Below, piece by piece: positions 15,401 through 28,868 of a stretch of 64,000 nt of DNA (position 1 is the first letter of the stretch; each line of letters starts with the position of its first letter). Made by a program: the position numbers and the translations under genes. Location of the stretch: assembly GCF_900005765.1 (NCBI RefSeq), contig NC_041692.1, positions 62,001-126,000 on the forward strand. The letters run 5' to 3'. A model generated the notes under the pieces. That model saw nothing but the letters and a program-made list of their open reading frames with translations, did no database searches and was not told the origin of the DNA. Source of the DNA: Plasmodium relictum. Lineage: Eukaryota; Apicomplexa; Aconoidasida; Haemosporida; Plasmodiidae.

Positions 15401-18400
15401 ATAACGATTTACTTAAAATTCTGTTATTATAATGAAAATAAGATAATTTTTTTTTTTTTTTTTTTTTTTTCTTCTTGGAGAATTTATTGATATATCTTAT
15501 TATAAAATTAGAAGGATTCATAATATCTTGTTTTGATAAATCATGAAAAAAGTATCTAGTATTCCTCTTTTTTTTTATTTCTTTTATATTATCTAATTTA
15601 AATTTATTAGTTAAAGTATTCCGTTTCTTAAATTTTATTTCTTCATCATATAATAACTCTTTAAATGAATTTGCATTGCTCAATGAAGAGTAATTTATTT
15701 CTTTTTTTTCAAAATTGTGTAGATAACTTTTTTCATTTTCATATTCTTCTAAAATATTAAAATCAAAATAGTCTACCCATAAGTGAAATTTATTAAAATT
15801 TTTTTTTTTATTTTTCAAATCACAAGTAGGATAATTTTTATTAAAAAATATGTGATTATCTAAAGGAATACTTTTGGGGAAAGATATTAATATTCTTTGA
15901 CTTTTTTTTTTTGTATTTCTTTTAATCTTTTTTTGTTTATTAATACATTCATGAAATGAAAATTTACGTACATTTCCTATAAGTTTTCTTTTTTTTGTAA
16001 TTTTATTATCTTCAAAAAAATGATTTATGCTTAATGATCTTTTATTTGTATTATTTAATAACTTATTATTTATCCTAGTTTTTTTATTTAATGTATATAA
16101 CTGTTTATTATAAAAATCTACACTATTTAATTTTTCATTATTTGATTCAAACATATTTAATAAGCATTCATATGGAGAATGCAATTTATACAATAGCTTG
16201 TGCTTATATGTATCATTTAATAACTTACTTCTTACTTTATAATTGTAATATAGTAATGGATGAAGGTAGTTTTTAATTTCTAAAAACTTTCTTAGTTTTT
16301 TAATTACATAATTTAAGCAAATTTTGCAAAATGATAAACTAGTATGACTCAAACCACCTAATAAATGAAAAATATAAAATATTTGAGGATACTGAAACAA
16401 TAATTTAAATAAAATATCAATTGAATAATTTAAAAAATCATAAAAATTGTGATCGTTCAAGTAAATTACAATATTAGCACACATGTATAACATTTTTTTT
16501 TCTTCATTCCTTATATAATTGATACAATTAAAAACTTTTCTTCTTTTTTCATTTAACAAGTTATTTACATTAATATTTATATATTTGTTATTCTCAAGAT
16601 GATCAAAAATTTTATTTTCACTTATTTTGATTTTTATATATTTTTTAATATTTTCGCTTTTGATTTTCAAATTTTCTATAGTAACAAAAGAAAAGCAATA
16701 ATTATACAAAATAGAACAAATAATTATATGATAAAAAATTTTATATATTATTTTTATCCACATATCATTTAGTTTATAAGAAAATGAAGATATATTATGT
16801 ACATAGGATAAATTAAAATCACTTAAATCATACATATCTTCAAATATATCATTTGCGCTTATGTCATATTTTTCACTGTTTTTAGAACTCTTCTCCTTTA
16901 ATTCTTCTTTTACTACGTTTTCTGTTTTACAATTTTTTATAATATTCTCATTATAATTATTTTCATTATTAAAAAGGTTCTTTTTAATAAAATAGTTACT
17001 AGTAATATTTTCTTCTCTTCCCTCAAAAAAGGAATTACAAGAATTTTCTTCACTTTTTTTATTATATTCTTCCCAACCTTTTTTTGCAGCATGGTCATTA
17101 TTGTAACAGTTTATAAAATTATCTAAATTTTTTTCATTTTCATTGTTGTAACCATATATAATTCTATTTAACTTCTTTTCATTTTCATTATTGTAATTAT
17201 TCATATAATTATGTAAATCATCTTCAAGTGCGTACGTATTTAAGTTGTTATCATTAATAGGGAATATATTTTTTCCATTTATAGGAATATTATTAAAGAA
17301 TTCATTATTTCTCATAAGAGAGCCGAAATTTTTCATAAGAAAATCATTATTATTCATAAATCTATCAAAAGGTATATTACTATTTTGATCAACTACATTA
17401 ACCTTCACATTTTTGTTATCATTATTAATTTCATTATCATTTATATAATCAACATCATTTTCAAAAATATCATTAAAATTTAAATTAGTTCTTTTATCAT
17501 TTAAATTACAACATTTATCTCTTATTAATTCATTTTCTTTATTGTATAAGCATTCATTGTCTATACATGTATTATTATTACTACTAAAATAGAAACCATT
17601 ATATCCATTCAAATTATTAGTACTGTTATAATCATTATCATTTTTAACAGATTTATTTGATGAAGTGTTTATTAAATTTTTCTCAACTTTATGTTTGATA
17701 GATTTGTTTATGCTTTTATTCGTCTTATCTTTTGTTTGATTAATTAAAAAATTATAGAAATGTTGACTATTAACATTTTTGTAACTATTGGATGTAACTT
17801 TTTTATTTTTTTTATTTATTATACCCTCTTTCTTGCTGAGACTTTTATTTTTTCTTTGAAATTCTTTGAAATTTTTCTTTTGCTCTTTTATTACTTCAAA
17901 ATCATTACAATATGGAATGTTATTTTTCTTTTCTCTTCCTTTTAATTCTTCTTTATTGATAATTAAGTCATTATTAAAATATATATATATATAATAAATA
18001 TTATTTTTTACACATGTGCAAAAGGAGTACAATAAATATTTATATTCTCTTAATAATTCATCAAAATTTTCTTTTTGATTTGTTGATTTGTAACTATTTT
18101 GGAGTTGTATTTCTCTTTTATTACATATATCATCACTTGAATATATTTTCATATATTTCCTTTTTTTTTTTAATATTTTATTCGATGTTAAACATAAATT
18201 ATCTGAATTATATTTAACTTTTTCTTGGCAAGAATGTGACTTTTTATTATTTTTTTTTTTTTTATAATTATTATATGAAACTTTTTTCCCTTTTTTTTTA
18301 AAAGTAACATGTTTATTATTTTTACATATTTTTTTAAATACATTGTACAATTCATATTTCAATGAAGTACTCTTATTTAACATTATATTTATAATATCAA

Positions 18401-20150
18401 AATATAACGAAAAATATAAAGCATTTCTCTTTTTTATTCTAAATATTATCTGAGTTATGTAAACTAATAATTTTATACAAATATTCTGAATAAAAATAGC
18501 TTTTTTTTCTTTCATAATAATATACGAATAATTAGTTATGCAACTTTTTAATATGTCAAAATTCCATACATTCTCATTTTTAAAATAAAAAAATATATCA
18601 TGAATTAATATAAATATATATATATTTAAAAAACTATTGTTGTTCAAATTTTTTATATATAATGAGGGATCTAATAAAAACTTTAAATAATACTTCAAAT
18701 TTTCTTTGAAATTTTCATGTAATAATAAACGAATATTTTCGATAAACTTTTTTTTTTTCTCTATAAAAAAATGTGTATCATATTTTAAAAATTCAATAAT
18801 TTTTTCTATAAGAAATTGCTTATAAAGAAAATATGTATTACTTTTGTTATATCTTAATAAATAGCATAATAAATAGATAACATTATTTTTTAAGTTAAGA
18901 AGTTCACATAATTTAGATATATCTATCTCATATTTACTGTAATCAATATTCTTGTAAAACTGTTTTTTTATTGTTTTTAATGTATTATTTGGTAAATTAC
19001 ATTTGCTATCATTAAATGAATTATTGTAAAAGAAATTACTACTAGCAAGATAGCTATTATTATTAGCAGTAATCTTATCAGTATTTAAATCATTATTACT
19101 AACTAAGTTATCAATGTAAATTGAACTATCTAATAAATTATTTTTATACTTATTAGAGTCATCAAAATATAAATTGCAACAATTTGAATTACCAACATTT
19201 GTGTTTGTTTTACGTATTTCATATATTTTATAAATTTCTATCTTTTCATTTATAATACTGGGATTTAAAAAATTTCTACAACCGTTTTCATTTTTACAAT
19301 AATCATATAAATCTTTTGAATTTATTTCATCCTTAATATAATTTTGATTTATATATGTATATGAATTTTCATATTTATAATAATATGCATTTTTTTCAAT
19401 ACATTTTTTTGAATATTTAATTGATTCTATAATAAAAAAATTTGAAAATTTAAAATCATAAACATTAATAACTGAGAGTATTTTACATAAAATTTTTATG
19501 TAATTTTCTGCATCATTTAATATATGAGGATATAAATTTATTATAATGAAATTTGATAAAATTATTTCTCTAATAACTTTTAATGAATCTCTACTACCAT
19601 TAAAATAATTTTTTTTGTTTATTTTATTTTTCTTTTTTCTATAAAAATTAATTATAGATTTCAAAAATTTTCCTTTTTTAACTTTATTAATTATTTTTTT
19701 ATAAAATATTTTTAAAAATTTCGTAGATAAAATATTTATATATTTATAAATTTCAAATAATAATAAATCACTTTTATGCAATTTGCATATTTCTATTATT
19801 ATTCTAATACAAAGGATGGAATATTCCTCATTTTCTTTTTCAATAAGATTTAGGCATATATCAAAAATTTCTACGATATATTTTATTTTTTTAAATTTAT
19901 ATATCATAGAATAAAAAATATTTAAGATAATTTTTATAAAATGATGTTTGTTATATGAATAACATGGTAAATTATCATTTATATAGTTTTTTATTAATGG
20001 ATATATGTTCATTAAAAAATAATTTTCTTCTTTTTCATTCATATTTAATAATGCTCTTCTTATCTTATGGAATTTTTTTCTCTTTTTTATTTCTGCATCT
20101 TCATTAAAAAAGTTTACTTTCATTAATTTTGATTCATGTGTACTTTCCAT
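1..20150 (-). CDS. TRRAP: TRRAP/Tra1-like giant HEAT-FAT protein, 3'-truncated by window edge
   Basis: Probable pseudo-PIKK scaffold of SAGA/NuA4-type histone acetyltransferase complexes, which contacts transcription activators in the nucleus. One reading frame runs from ATG at 20150 to the left edge: 6716 codons, no intron, no stop in view. Residues about 90-115 contain LIEKENEEYSILCIRIIIEI, closely resembling the N-terminal HEAT segment of human TRRAP (NEEN..CLRIIIELHK) as I remember it. Residues about 6000-6020 read VWITLFSQFFNCLSNEQ, like TRRAP's LFPRLWKILSDRQQ just before the FAT domain, and the next 100 residues also fit. The C-terminal FAT remainder and PI3K-like pseudokinase would lie beyond position 1. 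Human TRRAP is about 3,850 residues. The excess here is Asn/Lys-rich insertions, including runs at 6687-6767 and 12330-12440. Another HEAT-rich PIKK is the main alternative. Confidence 0.75.
6687..6767 (-). repeat. 27-codon poly-asparagine run in the TRRAP-like gene
   Basis: On the coding strand this is 27 consecutive Asn codons, mostly alternating AAC and AAT. At DNA level it is therefore a GTTATT hexamer repeat on the plus strand. It falls at about residues 4462-4488, flanked by Ser and Asp. A disordered insertion is the likely protein-level result. Confidence 0.9.
12330..12440 (-). repeat. Asn-rich tract with interspersed Ser in the TRRAP-like gene
   Basis: Trinucleotide-like ATT/GTT/ACT repeats on the plus strand encode about 36 residues, nearly all Asn with some Ser, near residues 2571-2607. 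This is a typical Plasmodium low-complexity insertion. Confidence 0.8.
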
Positions 20151-20699
20151 ATTATCATATTACTATCATATAAATATATTCATATGTAAGTCTTTACAAA
20201 GTTAATTTTCTTTTTGTCATAATTAAAAAAAAAAAAAAAGGAAAAATTAATACAAGTAGTAAAAATATATTAGAAAAAAATAAACTAAAACGATATAAAT
20301 AAAAATATAACAAATAAAAAAAAGGAAACAAAAGAAAAAGAGATTTAAAGAAATTAAAAGAAAAGAATAAAAATAAAAAGGAAAAAATGGAGTATAACAA
20401 AAATTATATAAAAATTTAAATAAAATTAAAACAAAAAAGATGAAATAAAATTTAACAAAAAGTAAAAATAATGAAGATAAAAACAAATATAAAAAAAAAA
20501 GTTGAAAGCAAATGTTAATTAAAGTTTTTTTTGTTATTATCCTTTTAATATTATTACTTTTTTATTTTTTTTATTTTTTGTTTTACACACAAATATTGTA
20601 AATATAACAAAAAAGAAATCAGAAAACAAATATAAATATATATATATAGATATAATATATGTACATATATAATAAAAATATGTATATATGGAATAAACT

Positions 20700-20763
<64 letters not shown>

Positions 20764-22485
20764 ATAAATTTATGTATATTTATGTAAGTTGTTTTCTTAA
20801 AAAAAAGAAAAAAAGAAAAAGTATTTATATTATATAAAAGAAACAAAATAGTCTAAAAAAAAAAATTACTTTGTTTTTGTTTATTATTAGTATAAAAAAA
20901 AAAAAAAGAAAAAATAATAATAGATAAAGAATATAGGTAAAAATTCAAATATTTAACTCATTTTTTAATTTAGTTTTTTCATATTCCCTAATTTTTTTCT
21001 TAAAATATAAAGGAAATTTTTTGCACAAACTCAGGAAATGAAAAAAAAAAAAAATAATAAAAATTGTTATTTGTTAACTCATTTTTTTCATTTCGTATAT
21101 TTTATAAAGATACCAACAAATAATTCTGATAATATAAATTATTTCATTTAATAAAATTATTAGAAATATAAATTCAAATAAAACTTAAAATTTGTTAGAA
21201 CTAATTTATTTTCGTCAAAAATTAAAAATTCACATTGTATTACTTTGAAATATAATTTAAAAAGAATATAAAAAAATGTCTAATACAAAAATAAAAAATA
21301 AAAAGTATAAACAAATGTAATAAAATATATAAATGTATAATAAATATCAAATTTTTTTTCTTTTTTTTTTTTCCTTTTGATTATTAGAAATAATAGTAAG
21401 AAATGATAAAAAGTGTAAAAATAAAAAATAATTCCTCATAGTTTAATTAAAAATATATTATAGAATATGCATATATGAAATACCTTTTAACTATTAAAAT
21501 GTACGCATAAAAACTTAAATAGAAGTACTCAGTACTCTTTTAGTTTATGATATATATATATATATATATTCCTTTTCACATTCTAATAATAAAAAACTAA
21601 CATATAAAAGTTTTTTTAATAATTCTCGAAAAATTTATTGTAAATTTACTTTTGTACTAAAATGAAAAAGGTTTTCAATAACTACAGAATGTTTTTATCG
21701 ATATTTTTTAAAAATATCTACAAAAAAAAAAAATGCTTTTTTAAAAAAATGATAGTATATTTTTTTTTTTTTTTACTAAATATAAATATAACTAATTTTT
21801 TTGTGTATTATTTCCTTTCTTATTTCTTTTTCTTTAATAAAAAAATAACGTATTAAAATTTAGACAAATTCAGATTAAGTAGAGAATTAAAGTTAATATA
21901 ATAAAATAATAATAGAAATAAAGGAAATTTTATAAAAAAAAAATTGAAAAAAAAAACAGAAAATTTTCAAACAAATAAGAATATAATTTTAACATACATA
22001 TAATTATAATAATAGTAATAATAAACCAACACAATAAAAAAAGTAATAATACTAGAGATAATAATTTTTTTATATTATTTTATAATGTTTTGTAAAGAAA
22101 AAAAATTTTAAATCTTTTTATAATAAAATTTTATTTATATTTCCTACTACATATATAAATGCCAAATGATATTAAAAAAAAAAAAAGTTTAATTTTTGAG
22201 AATATAGATTTGTCTAATTTTTTATAAAAAGTTTACAAAGGGAAAAAAAAAAAAAAAATTCATAATAAGAAAACTAAAAATTATAAAAAAAAATTAAGCG
22301 AAAAAAAACAAAGAAAAAATTTAATATTAGAAACTAGGAATATATTATAGTTCTTTTTAATAATGTATAAAAATAGAAAAAAAAAATTTTAGAACTTGAA
22401 TTATTTAAATTTTTTTAAAAACGAAATTAAGTGTAAAAAAAAGTAACATACATAAAGCAAATATTTACTCTTTTTTTTTTCTAAA
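20151..22485. other. Divergent intergenic region (TRRAP-like / PSF3)
   Basis: About 2.3 kb of extremely AT-rich DNA between two divergent start codons. It should hold both promoters and 5' UTRs. I see only homopolymers, a long (TA)n tract and short chance frames of low-complexity residues; no conserved protein or RNA is visible. Confidence 0.7.
20706..20760. repeat. (TA)n microsatellite
   Basis: About 27 uninterrupted AT dinucleotides, about 550 bases upstream of the TRRAP-like start codon. Probably length-polymorphic. Confidence 0.9.
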
Positions 22486-23572
22486 ATGAATAATAATGAA
22501 ATTATATTAAACGAAAAATTAGAAGAACTAAAAAATTTGATATTTGTTGATGAAACACCTTTTAAACATTTAGATTTCGTGGTATATAATAATAAAAAAA
22601 AAGAAAAAATTACAAAACAATTTTTAATATAAACTTTTTTTTAATAAAAATTTCTAGAAAGTACCATGTGTTCCTTGTTGCGTTTTACCTGGTCTGTCTT
22701 TCCTAAGTACAAGGGCCTTAGAAGAATATAAAAACGGATATAGAAAAGATGAAGTCAATATATTTACTTATTTGCTTTCTTTTTAATAATACAAAAAATT
22801 ATATTTTTATTTATAATATATATATATATATATTTTTGTTAAAGATAAATGAAAGTGATGAAATACACATTGAATATTTTTATGCAAAGAGATTACATAA
22901 AAACAATTTAGTAAAAATAAGATTTCCTGATTACTATGAAATGGCAGGAGCACTCTTATCTGATGCAACAGCAGCATCAGTTGGAAATTTAACTCATCTT
23001 TACTTTGAATTAGGAAATGAATTATGCGAAATGTTAAATATAAAAAATTTGTTTATAAAAATTTGAGTTAAACAAAACTTTTTAAAATATTCAGAATTTT
23101 CTAATTAAATTATATATTATAAATTATAACTAATTTTAATATTAATCAAAATATTTATATATTAATTTTAAATAAATTTTTAGAATATTTTTACAATTAT
23201 TAGTTTAGTTTTTTTTTTTTTTTTTATTATAGTATTTATTTTTTATTTTATTTTAGACTACCAGAAAATGAATGGCCTGTTGAAAAATTAGAAGATTTAT
23301 TATTAATAGCAGAAATCAGAAGAAGACTTTATTTAATCAAACATAATGATCAAGTAGATCAAACTTATTTAGAAGGAATGACATATATGGAAAGGAAAAG
23401 TATATATTATAATAAATTATCTATTAAAATTTTATTTATTTTTTCTTTATATTTTAGCACTTTCTTTTTTTTTTTTCAAGTGTTTAATTCATTTTCAATG
23501 GGATCATATTTAGACAAAGAAAAAGCTGCATCAAATAGAGACATTTTTAATTTCTTTGAATTTGATTTATAG
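22486..23572 (+). CDS. PSF3: DNA replication complex GINS subunit PSF3 (5 exons)
   Basis: Subunit of the nuclear GINS tetramer, which joins MCM2-7 and CDC45 in the CMG replicative helicase. Proposed exons are 22486-22581, 22658-22753, 22845-23050, 23257-23399 and 23481-23572, giving 210 residues (human PSF3 is about 216). All junctions keep frame with GT..AG ends; the second donor (GTCAAT) is weak. Near the N-terminus FVDETPFKHLDF is followed by VPC, matching the PSF3 B-domain pattern. After it come HIEYFYAKRLHKNNLVKIRF and a helical block with LLSDATAASVGNLTHLYFEL, aligning with PSF3's LWLAKGL..VELPKIYQ..FSADPNVVDL. A C-terminal helix carries IAEIRRRLYLI. PSF2 is the alternative, but the spacing of the helical block favours PSF3. 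The gene converges on CAP-H, 395 bases away. Confidence 0.82.
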
Positions 23573-23967
23573 TTTATTTTTTTTTTTATTCATATCAAAA
23601 CTTTTTCTAATATTATTTTTATTTAAAATTTTATCATTTTTTTTTTAAATAAGTTACAACTGTATTTTGAATTTTCAATAATTTTATAAAGTTTTTTTTA
23701 AAGTAATTTTAAATCAAATAAAAATATATAAATTTTAACTCACAATATATTAAAAAATTTTATAACATTTATTTGTTATAATAAATTTAAGTATACATTT
23801 ATCTATTAAAAAAAAAAAAAAAGAAGCATTAATAGAATTTTAATAATAATAAGTATTTTAAATATGTTTGACAAATTTATTTAATAGTAAAAAAAAAAAT
23901 ATATATCATTTAAATCTTAAAAAATTAAAAAAAAAAAAAATGATTGATTCAAAATAATATATTCTTT
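23573..23967. other. Convergent intergenic region (PSF3 / CAP-H)
   Basis: About 395 bases between two stop codons. It contains only AT-rich, homopolymeric sequence suitable for 3' UTRs and polyadenylation of both genes. Confidence 0.7.
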
Positions 23968-26900
23968 TTAATTTTTAAGCATTAAAGAATCATTAGGTTT
24001 AATATGGAATTCAACAGGTAAGCCATAACGAACATAAAAATCTTCCTCATGTGGTATTTTTTCTAATAGTAATTCTAATAATTTCAAAAAAAAAAAATTT
24101 TAAAGAAAAAATTTTATTAAAAAAATTTCAAAAAGTATTAGACATTAATAAATGATGTAAGAGCATACTCTAAATGAGTTTTTAATAAACTATTTAAAAA
24201 TTTTTTTTTTGATTAAAAATTATTACCTTGATCATTACACGTATATAATAAGCATACAAAAAGCATATGAATAGACGTGCTACTTACTTCTGAATCATTT
24301 AATTTTGATTTTGTCTGAATAAAAAAATATAATATATATGTATATATAAATACTTATTAATCATACATTTAATATCATAATAAAAATACCTCCTTAATAA
24401 TGTTTCTGAAAGTTGTAGTTCTTTCTTCATTGTAAACAACAATCTATACAAAAAAAAAAAAAAAAAAAAAAAAAGTAATTCATTCAATATTTTTTCCAAA
24501 TTATTATATAAATATGTATATTTTTTTTTTAATTATTTTATACCTTATCATTTTTTTCTTCTTTTTGTTCTAAATTATTGTTATTTTCTTGATCACTTGC
24601 CCTAACAATATCACATAATATTTTCTTAATTTTTGAAACGTCTACAAATTTTGATATATTTTCAATATTCATATTTCCTAAACTATTAGCATGTGAAAAA
24701 CTTTGGTGAAATTGAGTAATAGATGTATTATCAATTTTTGTATTTTGTTTTTCTATATTATGTTCATTATCATTTTCATTTTGCCATATGTCTTCAAAAT
24801 CCATTTGGTAAAATTTATCAATAGCTTCGTTTAAACCTTCTTGTAATTGGCTATCTTGTACTTCTTCAATATTTTGTCCATATAAACTTTGCATATTTTT
24901 AGATTCTGAAAAATTTATTTGATCAATTTCATTTGTTATAAAATCATTATTAATTTCATTTAATATAATGTTTAAATTCATGTTTGTATTATCTTCATCT
25001 AATGAAACAACAGGCAATTTAGAAAATTTCATTATCTTATCTGTCACTGTATTTACACAATTAATGCAATTATCTTTTGTTTCAAAAATATAAGAAGTCT
25101 GATCAACAGAAAAAAGAATATTGGATATATACTTTTTTTTTTCCTTTTTCCATAAATCATATGTTGATAATTCTATATCACTAATTTCAATGTGAAGATT
25201 TTCAAAATCAATACTTGAAATATCAAAAGAAGTTTTAACTCTCTTATTAGCAATGGTATTAAATAGAACAGCTTTATTTTTAAAAGTGTTTTTTGTTATG
25301 TCCATTAAATTTCGAAAGTTCCCATTAGTCATTAATTTATTAGGCATATAATATTGATAATTAAATTCATTGTTTACATTAATTGCATTTAGTCTATTTT
25401 CAAATGTCATGATACTACGATTCCATAATGTATCTTCATCAGGAATAGTAGATATCATACTTTTTTTAGTTGGTGTTCCACTTTGTTTAAATAAAATATT
25501 TTGAGAATTCAAATTAAAATTATTTAATGTATTCATAATACTATAATCTTTATTTTCACTTTTCATCATTTCTGGCAAAACACCATTTAAATTATTACTC
25601 TGATGAAAAGATAATACACTCTGAGAAAAATTCAAATTGTTTGCTACTGAATTATTTAAATTCATATTATCAAAAGCCAATGATTCCTGCATTACATTTT
25701 CAATATTTAAATCATCTATTTTGAATTCTTGATTATTAAAATTATTATTGCTACTACTCAAAATCTTACTATCTTCCGCATTATTATTATCACCATCATA
25801 CAAATTATCCATTATCATATTATTACTTAAACTATTTTTTAAATTTTCTCCATAATCTTCACTCATTTTCATATTCATTTTTTCTTCATTTTCATTATTA
25901 TCATTTCCTTCTTCTTCTCCTTCATCATTTTTCTCTTCTTCTTCCCCTCCTTTTGAATCTGCCTTTTTTAATTTATGTTTGTTTATTTCTTCTTTGAAGT
26001 ATTCTAATTCTGGACATATACTTAAATTATTAAAATCCTCCCCATCGTTTAAGAGAATATCTCTTATTTTATTTGAGTTCAAATATAATTTTTTTTTATA
26101 AATGTTCATCAGTAAATTATCATTATTATCATATGTATTCTCTTCTATATCATTGGATAAGTTTTCCTTTTTACCCTTATCATTAACAACTTCTGAATTT
26201 AATTCTTCCATTTTTTTTCTTTTCTTATATTCACAGGCCTCTATATCGCCATCAAACTGTATTGATAAATCGCTATTTAAAATTAAATTTGGTAATAAAT
26301 AACTTTGCCCTGAAGCATGGTCGTAAGTACTATTTAATTTTAAAAAAAATGTATCTACAGATATATTTGATAAAGATAAAGAATCTATAGTAATATCAGA
26401 TGACTTGGCTAAAGTGGAAGATTCTTGAAGGAATTCTAATTTTCTTTTTTTCATTTTTTTTGTTGAATTTTCATTTACATTTTTTTTTTCATCCTGTACT
26501 TCTTCATTTATTTCATTTTGTTTTGCTATGTTCATATTAGATAAAAAATTATAAGTTTGATCATATATTGCTTCAACTCTATAGCCGTAGACCTTTGTAG
26601 CACCTTCAATAGCTTTTGATGCTCTTGTAAAAGATAAATTGAAATCTCCATTTTCTAATAGTTCATCATTTAACTCATCACATATTTCTTCATCATTTAA
26701 ATTTACTAGATCCTCTAAGTGATCAATTATTCGTATATCAAAAGCATTTCTAGTACATATTTTATTATGCGATAATGCTACCATGCAATTTTTAAAAACA
26801 TCATTTATTTCTTTTACTTTTGTTTTATCAAATTTACTTAACTGATCATTTTTAATTTCATTATTTTTATTATTCAAAAATGACAGCCTTCTTAAATTTT

Positions 26901-26994
26901 TGTTAATTTCTATTGGTTTTTTTAAAATACCTTCATTTTCTTTAAGACGATTTAAATTCGTGTCTAGTGTAGTATTAATTCCTAATTTTTTCAT
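23968..26994 (-). CDS. CAPH: Condensin complex subunit 2 (CAP-H / barren kleisin, 4 exons)
   Basis: Kleisin that bridges the SMC2-SMC4 heads of condensin and binds its HEAT subunits during mitotic chromosome compaction. Proposed exons on the minus strand are 26994-24544, 24443-24390, 24314-24227 and 24074-23968, giving about 899 residues. The N-terminal part has the barren signature: CTRNAFDIRIIDHLEDLV (about 80-97), then FTRASKAIEGATKVYGYRVE (about 121-140), the SMC2-neck binding helices. The middle is acidic and Asn-rich. The spliced C-terminus reads MLFVCLLYTCND then ELLLEKIPHEEDFYVRYG. This aligns with the winged-helix end of CAP-H (ALLHLANE..L.LE...D..V) that contacts SMC4. That match is why the gene continues past the stop at 24538. 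Joining 24227 to 24074 skips a short in-frame stretch near 24134-24169. Confidence 0.85.
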
Positions 26995-27136
26995 TTTTAC
27001 TTTTCTCCATAAGAATATAAGTTTAATGTTTTATATCTTATTAATTCAATAAAATTATATATATAAAAATTTCTAAGTATACTTTTAAGGCATTTATATA
27101 ATCAATATAATTTATAATATTTAATATAATCACTTA

Positions 27137-27187
<51 letters not shown>

Positions 27188-28868
27188 TAATAGAATATAT
27201 ATTTCTTTTAAAATGAAATATTTTTTGTATATCAGAAATATTTACAACAGGAACTTGTCTACAAATTTTCTGTAAAATAAAATTTATTTATATTATATTA
27301 GTTTCTTGAAATTTTTTTTTAAAATGTTAAATATAATTTATATTATTCATGAAACATATAGTATCCATGTATATTCAAATATTATAAACTATGTATGTTA
27401 TATTTACATAATTTTTTCTTTAATATTTTTTTTCCTTTTTTTTGTATATTTTAATATAAAATTTTTTTATATTTTTTTATATATATAATAAATATATTTT
27501 CATTTTAGTACTTTTTTAAAATAATATGTACACACGCTAAATGAATTTGTATTTATATATATATATATATGTATTTTTTTAGACGAAAAATATAGTTAAA
27601 TATATACATATATTTAATTCAATTCCATGCTTAAAAAATGTTAAAAATATATGTCAGAAATATAAAGTAGTTAAAGTTAATTAAAAATTTGTAAAATATA
27701 TATTCGTGATATTTTATTAATAAAAAAAAAAATTTTTTACATTTTTCCATATATATTTTTTTAATCTTTTTTTTTTAAATGGACAAAATTTCACATAATT
27801 ATAATCCAATTTAACTAATAATAAAAACATAAAAGAAAAAAGCTTAAAAAAAAAATGATTATAATTTTCTTTTTCATTCTTAAAAAAAAAAATTTGAAAA
27901 TAATTTAAAAAAATTTTCATTTATCCATAAAATGGAAATTTAATTGTTTTTAATTATTATTTATTGTGAGAGAGAAAAAAAAAAAATTTATATATACTAT
28001 ATATTTTTCATATTTTTATTTCCAAAATTAACATATTCCTTTAATTTCATAAAATTTCAAATATATAAAAGAGAATATTACATAAATAAAAATAGAAAAT
28101 TGTTTTTATATTTATTATATATGCATTCCTCATATTTCCAATATATATGTTATTATAGTATAATGGTCTATTTATTTATTCATATATTTGAGGTAATAAT
28201 TATATTTTGAAAAAAAAATATATTCCTTGTTTTTTCTTTACAAATTTTTATATTAATTTTTAAATATGGAATAATTTTTCTGTGTACTAGAAATTTTAAG
28301 TCTTTTTAGAATGTTCAAATATTGGGATTTGAAGTTTAATTTATTTCATTTTAAAATTTTATGTATATTGATTATCATATTACGTTATAAATAATATTAA
28401 AATTAATATAAAAACGTTTGTATTTTCAAATATTTTAAAGATAAATATATATATATATATATATAAGTAAATATATTTAGGTGTATATATGTATCGATTT
28501 TGTTAAAAGAGAAAAAAAAAAATTAAATAAATTTTGAAAATTAAAAATGTTCCATATAGTACAAATAAAGAAAAATGTAAAAAAAAAAAGACAAAAAATT
28601 AGTATAAGTGTAGAATTATTTTTATTAATAACTATTTATTTTTAATTTGTCATAAAAAGATAAAGTAAAAAAAAAAAGATAAAAAGTATAATTATCTTTA
28701 AAATGTTATATTTTAAATACTAATATTTATAATTTTTTTTTTTTTTATGTTTATATAAATCAATTTTATCAAATTATTATAATTCTAAATATAATTTATT
28801 AATTTGACATATGCATATTATATATATACTAATTATTATATAAAATACAATGTATATGTTTCTAATAT
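26995..28868. other. Intergenic region (DNA ligase I 3' end to CAP-H 5' end)
   Basis: About 1.9 kb between tandem minus-strand genes. It should contain the ligase 3' UTR and the CAP-H promoter. It holds a (TA)n tract at 27143-27186 and several short low-complexity frames (near 27306, 27717 and 27944) that look like chance open reading. No gene is recognised. Confidence 0.65.
27143..27186. repeat. (TA)n microsatellite
   Basis: About 22 TA units, roughly 150 bases upstream of the CAP-H start codon. Confidence 0.88.

Noticed and set aside
20194-20846. Minus-strand frames rich in Phe, Leu and Tyr upstream of the TRRAP-like gene
   Set aside because: They consist of homopolymer and TA-repeat translation with no conserved motif; typical of spacer DNA.
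28149-28172. tRNA D-arm-like AGTATAATGGTCTA
   Set aside because: No T-arm or acceptor pairing nearby; the surrounding DNA is plain AT-rich spacer.
27944-28210. Plus-strand 88-residue hydrophobic frame
   Set aside because: Its composition follows the AT background, it has no recognisable motif, and it lies within the CAP-H/ligase spacer.
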